NCBI GenBank assembly: GCA_964035795.1 | Contig: OZ038321.1 | Location: 25,957,307 to 26,021,306, forward strand | Origin: Pterobdella sp. o SKG-2022 | Lineage: Eukaryota > Annelida > Clitellata > Hirudinida > Piscicolidae | DNA: 64,000 nucleotides | Direction of reading: 5' to 3' | Notes under the pieces: model-generated | What the model was told of the DNA's origin: nothing | Databases searched by the model: none | Seen by the model: the letters and a program-made list of their open reading frames with translations, nothing else | Shown: one piece after another, positions 1-15,600 of the stretch | How positions within the stretch are numbered: the stretch's first letter is position 1 | Layout: every line of letters starts with the position of its first letter | Translations under genes and position numbers: made by a program

Positions 1-308
1 ACTTCGCATCACAACAATCAGAATTACATTTCTGTTGAAAAAAAAGTTGAAAAACTAAACTGAATAATATGTTTTCAAACTAGATGTTTGTATTTGAATG
101 AAGCTATACTTCTAAGAGGCAACCATATTATTTTAACATGTACCATGGCAACAAATTTATGGCAAATTTGGAGTTTATTTTCATAACCGTATCCAAAGTT
201 TATTGAAAAACAAGAAAATATTTTATAAAGCTTCAAATTTACTCTAAATTATTGTTGATAATAGAATTCTACACGAAGTATTTGAAATGAGCTAGAATTG
301 AAACTCAC

Positions 309-4809
<4,501 letters not shown>

Positions 4810-5309
4810 TTTTCAGTTTTTTTTTGTGTTTTTTTTTTTATTCTCTATTTCTTTCGGTTTTCGTTTTTAAATGACGCTGGTTTGAAACAACTTTCAGAAA
4901 GCTTTTGCGTTTAATAATTTTTGAATTATGAAATTACTTATTGATTATAAGCAATGAAAAACATGAGCTAAACTTGTTTATTAGAAAAAATCGAAATTTG
5001 AAAAATTAAATATTTTAAAATTTTATCGTTTTTATTAAGTTTTTGAAAAACTGCAGTTTGGTGTTTTATTGCTTTCTATTTGTTAATTGGTGGATAAAAC
5101 TATAACTTCAAGGTTAAAAAAGTGAATAGAGATTGAAATAAGTTATAAACTACTAGAAATGGCAGACAGTTGAAATGTTAATAATATTAGTTTATATTTT
5201 AATGAAATAAATATCCAGTTGATTGCGTCAATGCTTCTTGACTTCTCATTGCATAGGTTTTGTTTTTAATTATCAGATTTGAATTCTATTATTAGATAGC
5301 ACTTAGTTA
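4810..5309. other. Intergenic spacer, ADAM 5' side / otopetrin 3' side
   Basis: AT-rich sequence with T-runs and no supported exon. It should hold the ADAM promoter and the 3' UTR of the otopetrin. I see no clear TATA box or canonical AATAAA. Confidence 0.5.
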
Positions 5310-8300
5310 TCAGTCTTCATGATCTGGAAACCTGGTGAGAAGTCTATAAGCAGAATTCCACACATCAGCGAAACAAACACTTGAATGAAACTTGAAAAAG
5401 AGTAACAGAGGTAGATGAATGTCTATGAGTAGAAGGCATCCCACGTGCCCGAAAAAGTTCATTTGCACGGGTAGTTGTAAACTTTTGCAAAGTATGGTTC
5501 TCAGAATCCATACAGAAAGGTTGCCTACAATCAAAAACGCCATTGTTCCTCTGCCTGGCATTTCTGTCGCTTGATCTATGGTGGCTGGATAACGTCTCAA
5601 TGATATGAAAATAAGTAGTGTTTGCACCGCAGTTTGAGCAATACTTAAGCAAGATGAAGCTAATTGCAGCTGGTCTCTTGTGGAGTGGAACGGGTCCAAG
5701 TTGGATCTTTTAAATATAGATGTTGTGTTCGATTCGTTTCCTTCAATCATTAAGTTCAAATCAAAATAAAGTTATGTTGAAAAGGTTTATTTCAAATTTT
5801 TAATAAAACTGGTCACAACTCTTACCTGAAAAGTATACAGGAGTAGTCAATTGTTCTTTTTGTGGGCCTGAAAAACTTCGAAGAGCAGTTAAGACTGCAA
5901 TAACACTGGTTAGTTCATATATAAAAGAACCGAAAGCAGCAAACAACAACAAAAAATCATCAGTAGATATATTTTTAGGAGCAAAAGCAAGACTTCTAGT
6001 TTTTACACAAGCTGAAACACAAGCGATCAAAAGGAGAGAATGGGCTGTGATATCAGTGCAAAAGTAGATGATTTCAGCTTTTGGTCTGTTGTGTTGCAGT
6101 TGAGAAAACAGGAAAATAACACATGTGACTACGGTGACACAAAGCAAAACCATGCCAGCAAATAACCCAGCATGGGACTTTTGTAGGGAATTAAAATCTC
6201 CGTGTAGCTGGGTTTTTTCTGCTATCATATTTTTTTCTTGTAAACCATCTTCTTTTTCTTTTTCTGAGTTATCATTGTTTGTGCAGAATCTGACTTTTGA
6301 ACCTTTATTTTTAATACTTTTAACGTCAGCTTTTAAATCTTCTTCAGTCGTAGTGGCACATCGGTTGTAATAATCTTGCGTCATCGAGAACACTTTGATG
6401 AGGTTTCGATTGACTTTGTTAGTGGTTTCAGTGGAGTCAACAGCACCATAATATAGGAATGACGATATTATGCCAACAGCAATCATGCTGTACTCAAGAA
6501 CAAAAGGACTCAGATAGGGGGATGCAGAGTGTAGCAGATTACTATCGCACTGGGAGTCCAAGTGATCTTTATGTATGATTGGGGTTTAGCATATTAAATG
6601 CAAAAAATTATTTTAAAAATTCATTATTTAAAAAAGTTGCTTTAAATTCAAAATGAATATATCTATATCAAAGGAAAATTAATTTTAATAAGTGTTCTAA
6701 TGTCCAACACAAACCATCAGACACAAAGTTGGAATGTTTTATTTGATGGTGATATTCTTCGACAATTTCAATGGCTAGCGCATGAATCCATAAGTTGATG
6801 TTTGTCAAGATCAAATGCACCATCCCTATCCATACTAGAGGCTGGTGCTTCACAACCTTTATCTTCATTATGACAATATGAATATAATTTTAGAACACTG
6901 TTTAGTTTATTAAGATACGAAACTTTTCATTATCAACGTAAAATTTTCACGTTGATAACGAAAATCTTCGTATCTTAATGAACTAACTATTGTGAAGAAA
7001 TTATATTCATCTTATTGTGGCTTTTAGAAAAAATCATTATGACAATAGTTCGTAAATTGTTGGTGCTTGTTTCAAAGTGAAGTTCAAGTTTTAAATACAT
7101 TCTCTTTTTTTGTTTTAACTAATTTCGCTTGAAATGTTTCAAATTAATATGCTTTAATATTTTTTAAACAAATATTGCTTCAAATTTTAAATTATTGTTC
7201 AAATTTGTACTTAGTTTCTATATATTAACTTATTTATAGAGCATTTTTACCTTAGAATGTTTAAAAAGAAAAAAAGTTTGGAGAAAAACAAAAATGAACA
7301 TCCAAATGTAAATCCATTTGAACCGCTTGTTTTTGAGACATTCTTCGTTTGTTATCAGATTGGCTTGGATTTCTAAAGCGTAGTTCACCATGTTTCCCAG
7401 ACCAAAAACTGATAATCAATATCAACAAGTATTGAAGTAGTTTTAAAATTTTACATCACTTTTCAGTTTCAAAAGTTCAAATTACTTAGAGCTCCAAGTC
7501 TTAGAAAAAGGTTCGACCCGTGGTGAGTGAATACACCTCCAAAGGATTCTGCATCAATCCATGTGAGGGGATCTTCTTCAACAAACTCTTCAACTTCATC
7601 TAAAAACTCATCTTTTTCATCGTAATTAAAAATCTTTGAAACATTTTTCAAATTGTTATTTTTGTCGGTTTCATCATTTTCATCAAATTCTATTGATTTT
7701 TTCTTCATCAAAGGCCCATTCATTTGAAAAGATTCTTCGACAGAAACCTCTCTGATGGGAGTACAGATAGATTTTCGTCTCTGAGTTCTATGTGGAATCA
7801 TTAGCAGGTCTGCGGCTGGTTGTATTTCTCTATCGAATTGAACCAAGTTCCATTTATAATATATCTAATTTTAGTCTCAATTAACATTCAAGAAAAAACT
7901 AAAAATTTATTGAATACAAATACCTTGCATCGAGGATCAAATCACTTTTATGCAAAGATAATTGGCTGCATCTTTGTTTGTAAGTATTTGGATCTGTATC
8001 CTCCCAATTGTTTATACTCATGAAGTTATGATGGCTGTGGCATTTGGGGGGCTGCTTAGGAGGGTCGACAACAATTTTAATGGTAGGATTCTCAGCTTCT
8101 AACTTTGTTTCTGTCTCGTTTGTTTTTACTGGGATATTTTTTGTAAAGGAGTTCCAAGATTTTCGAAGAAATGTGATCCAACGCGATTTTTTAGGTTTTC
8201 TATTGAATTTTGTATTGTAAAACAACATATAAACCAGAAAAACTGAAGATAGTGTTAGAGAAAATGTTAAGAAAATCTGTGAATTGAATTTAGTTAAAAG

Positions 8301-8504
8301 TGTAATAATCTGCTTTTGCGATAAAATTTTGAGTAAGAATTAACCGATAAACAGTTTCTGTGAACATCAGAATTCAATGATAAATTAATGAATTTTTCTA
8401 ACCGTATTGTCAAGGTTATTAAGCCATTGATCATTGACGGATTCAGCTATGGGGAGAACAATGCCCACACTGAGAGAAAAAATGGCATAAACCACACTAA
8501 GTAA
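5310..8504 (-). CDS. Otopetrin-family proton channel (first exon not resolved)
   Basis: Multi-pass membrane protein of the otopetrin (OTOP) proton-channel family. Exons on the minus strand: 8504-8403, 8276-7924, 7829-7486, 7408-7251, 6862-6715, 6566-5826, 5740-5310, giving about 759 codons with closed phases. Seen in order: TM1 region (VVYAIFSLSVGIVLPIAES), TM2 (LTLSSVFLVYMLFY), a hydrophilic insert of about 175 residues, TM3 (LFLRLGALIFGLGNMV), FIFVFLQTFFLFKHSK, WIGMVHLILTNINLWIHA, then LEYSMIAVGIISSFLYY. The C-terminal half has SHAGLFAGMVLL, the Arg-Gly-Thr-Met-Ala-Phe-Leu segment, and FHSSVCFADVWNSAYRL before the stop. These match otopetrin landmarks in order. The exon at 8504 has no in-frame Met and follows a good CAG acceptor, so an upstream exon with the start codon is missing. 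The acceptor at 5740 has a weak pyrimidine tract. Confidence 0.9.
6900..6985. repeat. Near-perfect hairpin (family A type) in otopetrin intron
   Basis: Inverted arms of about 38 nt around a short AAAATTTT-like centre. The left arm reads ATTAAGATACGAA then TTATCAACGT; the right arm reads ACGTTGATAA then TTCGTATCTTAAT. It lies wholly in the intron between exons 7251-7408 and 6715-6862. The GAAAA-CTTCGT core links it to the other family A copies. Confidence 0.85.
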
Positions 8505-9077
8505 CTGCGTGTAAACAAGCCTGGAGTGGTTTGTTGAATAATTTTATTGTTTTTAATCAGTTATTTTTTCAGTAGCAGAGGTTGATTCAATCAGATGAAT
8601 GCTAAACTCATTTGTTAAAGTACAAAGATACTTAGCACATTAAATCCCTTGAAGATATGAGAATGGGAGGAAAAGTAAAAGTATTAAAAAAATTTTCAAC
8701 AATATTTTCTCAAAAAAATTCTTGAGTATATTAAAAAGATGAAGTTGTCCAATAGTTTTTTTTTCACTGTATTTACTTCCGATACTTGCCAATTTTAAAA
8801 ATGTTAAGAGTTTCATTGGTGGTAAAAAATAATGATTCATCATTTATGGCAACAATATATATATATAATTAATTTTCGTTTTTAGACATAATCACAGTTA
8901 TCAATGAGTCCTAATAATTCCTCGCTACGCATCTATGACAAGGTTAAGAAATAATTTCACAAATAAAACTTCGTTTATTTTCCTAGAAACTGCAGAAGTT
9001 AAGGCTACTCTTACCTTATTCGTAATCGTATTGTATTGTGTTGCCTTGTGATCTCTTCGTTTTGAGCATTGGGCAAT
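8505..9077. other. Spacer that should contain the missing otopetrin 5' exon
   Basis: Minus-strand open stretch at 8843-8640 could encode a hydrophobic N-terminus, but no donor and phase link it convincingly to the acceptor at 8504. A minus-strand AATAAA at 8979-8974 fits as poly(A) signal of the neighbouring Cys-rich gene. Confidence 0.4.
8974..8979 (-). terminator. Poly(A) signal AATAAA for the Cys-rich/EGF gene
   Basis: Canonical hexamer on the minus strand about 100 nt downstream of the TGA at 9080-9078. Confidence 0.5.
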
Positions 9078-12000
9078 TCATTTATAATATATCTCGGAAT
9101 CCGAGAGATTTTCAGAGCAAAAACTCCTATCGAAACCTAAGACGCAATTAAATAGTTATTAAAAGTTGTTCAAGTTTTCCACAAGAACGGCATGCAATTG
9201 AATACTCGAAGGTAAATACAACGGAGAAGTTTAGTTAATTTTTGCATGACAAATCATAATACTAAACATATCGAAAATTTTACCTTTTGATTCTCAATAA
9301 ATGTATCAAAAATTTCTTTAACTGATGTTTTTGTTGAACAAAATAATGACGAAGTATTATTTTTTAATTTTTTATCAAGAATCAAGCAATCGCTAAGTAT
9401 GTTAGTAAGCTTTTAGTTAAAAGAAGTAAACAATGTAGAAAACGCATTTTTAAATAAGGTACAACTTATGGTAAATAAGCAAGACTAGGACTATTTTTAT
9501 ATTCTTATTTAAATTAATTAAAACCTCATCAAAAGCAATGAACTTTTATATTAATTTAAATTTCCATAAAACAACTTTAATGGTAAAATATTGATGGAAA
9601 ACTAACGTTGAAGCTTGGTAATTGTGGTACATGCTGTCTCAATAGTTTCTGTTATAAGTATGGCTTTCTTAGGCTTCTTTACATTGCAAAAATACTTTTA
9701 AGCAGAATTTTGAATTTTTTAACATGGTTTTAATTTGCAAAAAGTTAATTGATTTTTAAATGCAATTTAATTTTTAAAACTAAATAATTTTTTTAGAACT
9801 AAACTCTTTGAAAACAACTTTTTTTTGTTCTGAGTTTTACAATTGAAATTTTTAACTTCAGTTCTACATTTGCATAAATACTTTTCACGAGTTTGCGGGT
9901 CTGTAGAATTTGCCATTGTTTGGCTTCGTTAGAAGCAACTGAATTGAATCAAAACTGTCTAAACTGGCTTTTTGATTGCATGGAAATTAAGTAAATTTTT
10001 TCGAATCGGGAAATGAAAACTTCTTTCAAAAAATTCAGTCTTTTAAATTTATCCATGAAAACGTTAAAAAGTTATAAATTTGATTAGAAGCTAAAAACTT
10101 ATACCTACAAATGAACAGATGAGTTTTTTTGAAAACAATGTTCAAGTATAACTTGTTGTCGATAATAGTTTAAAAAATTTTGCTTGCCTGTAAACATTGT
10201 TATCAAAATAGTTTTCTCAAATAGACTGTAAATCTTGTCAATGCTTTGAAGTAGTCAAAGAATTGAGGAGTTATACAGAAGGGGTTTAAAAATAAAAATT
10301 CATAAATAATATTACTATTAGATAAAAATTATATATACTCAAAATATTGGTTCAAATTTGGCGAAAATTTTAATTTTTATGTAATATTCAAAAGTATTCT
10401 TTCAAGTTTGGCCAAAAACTCTTGCCCCTATGATCACTTTTGTAATTGCATCGCATAAAACGTTATGGATCTATTATCTTGTATGCAATACAATCAGCAG
10501 GCGATGGACATGAAACCATGGGACAGAATGATTTCTGATGGTTTGACAGGAAGACTGCTTTACTCCTAATAGGTTGGCGCTGGCTAGAACAGGAAAGACA
10601 AAGCCACTTGTCATCAGTGACAAATCTGTAACCACTGACGCAGAATGAAACGTCGTCTGTTTTTAAATTATTGTGGGGAAGTAAAGGAAAGGATTTTTTG
10701 TTGACTGAAATTTTTCATTAAAAATATATTTTTAAATGAGTTCAAAACTTGATATATAATTAGATTTAACTTGAATATTGTCTTAAACTTCTTCTTTTAC
10801 CCACCAGAACAAACAGTAGATCAGTTACAACGAATGAATCATTCAAGAAAGCTTTGAATTTATAGCTATAAAATCTGCGGCTGCTCAACAACATTTTTAA
10901 TGCTCCATTTCAATTTATGCCGCAGTTTAAATAAAAATATATTTTTCAAAATTTTTCACCGTTGTAATCATTTATTTCTTTAAAGACGAGCGTCAAGTTA
11001 GAAGTCTTTTCAGGCAAAAAATAGTCGTCTCTGCCGTTAATAGGTTCCTTCTTCACATTGTCCATGTAAACAACTGGGCTTATGACGTTTGCCGTATCGA
11101 TCAAGATCCTAGACATCCCTGTATGTTTTTTGTTCATCATTGTAAATAAATTTTAAAAAATTAGTAAATAAAGAAAATAGCAATATTTAAAAATGGTTCA
11201 TAAGAAGCTATCTTTAAATGGACTTACATTATTAATAACTAAACTATCATATTAATCAAGATCAGTTGATATGATCAAGGTGAAGTTTACACACTCACTT
11301 TTGTTACAACTAGGACCTTCGTACCCAGAAGCACATACACATGAGACAAAACAACCTTTTTCTACCATCATTGAGTTCACCGAGCATTTTGTTGGTTCTG
11401 CATTTTTATTTTATCAATGTCGTTTTTATTCATCAAAAATTGAGGGTTTTAAAGATACGTTTATTTTACTAATGAATTATGATAAAATCTTATCAAAAAA
11501 CTTTAATTGTTATTACGGTAATAAACGTATCTTTAAATCCTCAATTTTTGGTGAATAAAAATGAAAATTATAATAATACAAGATACTTGCGATAAAAGAA
11601 TATTTTATCATTGGAATTATTCCTAATTCTGGCATATTAACTGGTAATGCAGGTTTTTCATTAAGTTCTCCATGGTTTTGTTTCGGTTTATTACACATTT
11701 TGGTAGAAAGTATTTTTTTTTAAATAAATGAGTTTTGAAGAAAACAAACGCCAAGTATTCATTTACTTATCTAAGTTATATTAATACTTTTTGTTTCTGT
11801 TTTTCACTATTTGGTTTAGGCTGTCATACGTCATAAATATTTTTGTACGTACTAACCAGCTTTGATGAATCCAAAGCAACTATAGCAAAAAAATGAATCA
11901 GGAACAGCAAAAAAAATAAAGCATTTTGTCTTGTTTGCTTGGACTTGAAACACAAAGTAGAGGCAATAGTCGTCCTTGTGGCATTCTTGAGAACACAAAA

Positions 12001-12181
12001 CCATGTGGAACTGGGTTAAGTCACAAGAGCTTTTGAGGAATGCTTTGGTGATCACTTTGTGGGGGGTTTGCGAGAATATTTCGTTGAACTTGGTCAACGG
12101 GGTGTCAAATTTCCGAAAGTTAGTTGTATATATTTTACTATATAACATAAGAAGGAATAATATTTTGTAAATAAGATTCAT
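9078..12181 (-). CDS. Secreted Cys-rich protein with PAN-like and EGF modules
   Basis: Not recognised as a named gene. Proposed exons: 12181-11857, 11397-11299, 11118-10960, 10656-10492, 9136-9078. Internal junctions are all phase 1, as in extracellular module genes. They close to 268 residues. Exon 1 has a signal peptide (MNLIYKILFLLMLYSK) and a Cys pattern like a PAN/apple domain (CDLTQFHMVLCSQEC, then DDYCLYFVF). Exon 2 ends with a textbook EGF signature, CVCASGYEGPSC. Exon 3 has no recognised domain. Exon 4 is Cys-rich (SFCVSGYRF, WLCLSC, SFCPMVSC). The last exon gives CFDRSFCSEN and a stop. A further phase-1-compatible exon near 11.60-11.65 kb is possible. The 9136 exon is also open in another frame with a GTAAGA donor, so the 3' end could differ. 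No transmembrane segment or GPI signal is visible, so secretion is inferred. Confidence 0.6.
11410..11570. repeat. Inverted repeat (MITE-like foldback) in intron
   Basis: Arms of about 50 nt, AAAATTGAGGGTTTTAAAG on the left and the complement of AAAATTGAGGATTTAAAGAT on the right, separated by about 50 nt. Both arms contain GATACGTTTATT. It lies immediately upstream of the EGF exon in the Cys-rich gene. Confidence 0.85.
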
Positions 12182-12683
12182 TTTATCAACGAAATTTCAG
12201 CGAAATGTGTCAGCTAAAAATTCAAAATGAAAAGAATTTTCAAGTTTTAATGGCTTTTAAAAACAGGTTTAAAAATAAATTTGCATAAAACCAATCCGAA
12301 TTTCCGTTTTAATGGAACCAAACAAAAAAAAATCAATAAAACTCACGTAACACAAGTTTAAATAACTCTCAAACATCCCAAGTCAAATTTAAGTTTCATT
12401 TTCAAACATCATCCTATTTTAGTATCATATTTTTGTTATATGACTCTTAAATACTTTTTCAAATATCAATTTCATTTAGCTTCTCAACACTCATGGTAAC
12501 ATTACTTTAAGATAAGGCTGATTCTTCAGTTCTGTTTATATTTTTAATATCACAGTTATTAAACAATATAAGAATTTAATTGATAAAATAATCAAATATC
12601 TTTTTTAACTAAAACTTCTAGCTATAAATCAATCACTTTTCGTTGAATATTATAAAATTTAATTTTAATAAGTTAATGCTAAT
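12182..12683. other. Spacer between Cys-rich gene start and FMNL 3' end
   Basis: AT-rich, no supported exon or RNA gene. It should contain the promoter of the Cys-rich gene and the FMNL 3' UTR. Confidence 0.4.
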
Positions 12684-15600
12684 TTAAGTTAATTGTGAAA
12701 TTACTCTCAATTGCCAGCCTTTAATAATGCCATCCAACGTGCCATAGTCCATATCTTCTGCATAGTACATTTGGCTCTTGGAAGCTTTCGGTGTGTAATC
12801 CAGTTTCTGGATAACATTACATTGGGAATTACACAATTCAAATTTTATTTTGTTGTACTCCACCGTCTACTACATTGGTCTTGTCTTCAAAAAAGAAAAT
12901 AATTTTATTAACACAGTGGTTAAGCTCAAAAAAAGAGTTTTTGTTTTCAAATTATTCTTTGATAATATAATTTTTCAAAAATACAATAAGCTTAAATTAT
13001 GCATTTTTTGCTTGAAGTTATAAAGACATAGATTTATGTAGCGCTGAATGACGACAAGGGCGAAACAAATAACATTTTCAATAATAAAATTTAAACTGTT
13101 GAAAAGCTTATGTTTCTATGTAAAATCGATACCAAACTGTTTCTGTTTCAAAATATCAAGAAGTGTAAGATAAAAACATTAATTAAAATTGGAAAGCAGA
13201 TTTCATAAACCACAAATATACAAATGTTATAGGTTTTCAGAGGCATTGTATGCAATTTTTTATATTAATATATATTTATATTTATTCATATTTTATAGGT
13301 GTATCACAATCTACATTTGCCTTCATTATACATACCATGTTAACTTGGTTGGAGTTGTTGCTATGTTTCGCTTTCGAGTTAAGCTGGCTGAGTCCCATAA
13401 TGTACACTTCTCTCTGAGCTTGCTTCAATCAATTTTGGTTTATTGTTTTACATTAATGTAATGTAATGCGGTATTTAGAAAACGCTTTTCCATGTAGATC
13501 AAAGAGCTTGCTACAAATTTAATGTAGCGAAAACACAATGGGGAACAGGTGCTAATTGTTGGGCCATGGAGGAACTTTAGATAATTAGTCTAATTAACAT
13601 TTATTGAACACGCCACAATATAATGTTTTATTCGCAAATAAACCAGTTATGGATTGGAGCAATTCAGAGAAAGCCTAACCTTAAAAGAATCTACGAATTT
13701 GATGATGTTACTGAAAAATGCGTCGGTAGTCGAAGATTTTTCTCCAAAGTAGCTCACAACAGACGTGAAGGTTTCCTTTGGTCATTTGTTCATCAGTTAT
13801 CATTTAATTCTTATTAAATTGAAACATAATTACTCTTATTTGTAGACATTTTTCAATTTATCAGTTTTTAAATTATATTTTATTGAAATTGATGTGTTTA
13901 AAATTTTTTTTATGGTTTAAGATGATTAGATATATCTCTAATATGTTTCATATTTTTGGATCACATGGATTAATTTATTGAAAGTAATATCTATAAGCTT
14001 TTCAAACCTAAAATAATTTCAACGTGAAACGCTCGAATTTTTTAAAATATACTTTTTGATTTATACGAAATTGCTTGAAAGAACAAAATTTATTCAAAAT
14101 TTTTGATAAGTTCAACCTTACTGTAATTCCTTAGTGAGAAGTATATTTCAATAAATTCAAAATTACTAAAAACGCACAATGTCTCTTTAAAACAATATAA
14201 AATACTAGTTTTCAAATTTAGCAACAGTTTTAAATATGTCTTAGCTACAAAAACTTTCAATGGCGTGGTGTGGTATTAAAAATAACTCACTTGAATTTTA
14301 CCAGTAAACTTCAAATTATGAGGATTCATAAGAACACGTAAAAAAAATTTCATTTAGCTAATATTTTCAACAAGTAAAACTTTGTCACAATTCATTAGAT
14401 ATTTTTATAAAGCTTCATGATTCGAAGTTTAGTGGTAAAATTCAAGTTTACAAAAGAACATACGATGTCTTCAAAAAATGACTCACTTGAGCTCTATCGT
14501 AATCATCCTTGAGTTTTTCGACTTTTTTGGAAGCATCTTTGTGGAAATTTTTTAAAGACTTTTTGGTTTTGTCTTCTGGTCTTATTACCATTTCATTTTC
14601 AAAGATTGAAAAGTCGTTTTGTACTTCTCGAAGGTCAACCATTAAGCTTTCCAGTGTTACTGTGCAATATGTTCTTTCATTTAGTTGCATGATATTGAGG
14701 GAAACTTGTTATGTTTTGTGTTCAAAAGAACAAAAAACACTATTTTAATCTTTGCTGGTTTTGTGATAACTTTTTAATATGTATGAAGAATTTTTCTACA
14801 TAGTTAAAATGAAAATATAAATAGTTATTTTCATAGTTGATGCAGTAGTTTCCATTATACGAGAGATATTTTAAAACCCACTTGGTTGTCGATAAGAAAC
14901 CAGGTATTTTATATAACTCTTTGAAGAGTTTCAGGTTAGAAATTAAAAGCTTCAAAATAAAGTCTTCAAATGTCAAAAATAACTCAAAACCTAAAGAGGC
15001 TTTTTCAATGAGGTTGAGTTCCTTATGGAAAGATAGGAGTTCGTTGAAGTTCCTGTTACAACAGATAACTAAGTAATGTAGCAGGCTCAGACGGTGGTCC
15101 GGAGATTTTGTCTTGCTCAACTATGGATGGTTAAGTTGCCTAATATATTTGTCCGCTATGTTTTTTGTAAAACATGATCTATTTTAATCAAAATATTTCA
15201 TAGTATTCATTCATACTTTTACTTCTCGTACCATGGAAATTCACTTTTATTAACGTTTTTATAAAAATAATTGTATCTCTATTAATTTAAAATTTTTTAC
15301 CAAATTTAAAGAGCTGAGACGAAAGCCGTATGCAGCCCCCTTGTTTCGACTGTTGACATAATTGCCCACTGCCAGAATCAACTGAAGAAATTTGTATTAA
15401 TAAACTAGGTTTTAAGCTTTGTTATTTTTTTTTGATTTTTTCAAAAGTTCAAATCGAAAACTGCTTGAATTTGCTTATCTAGACTCAAACGTCTTGATGT
15501 TTGATTTCTCTTTCTACTATTGAGTTACATTGGTCTAGAACTTATATCAAATTCATAAATTTTTGATATATTTCTTTCCCTGTAGTGCCGTGGGCTCGAA

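Noticed and set aside
8640..8843. Hydrophobic minus-strand frame as otopetrin first exon
   Set aside because: No donor gives the phase required by the acceptor at 8504, and the frame ends in a stop.
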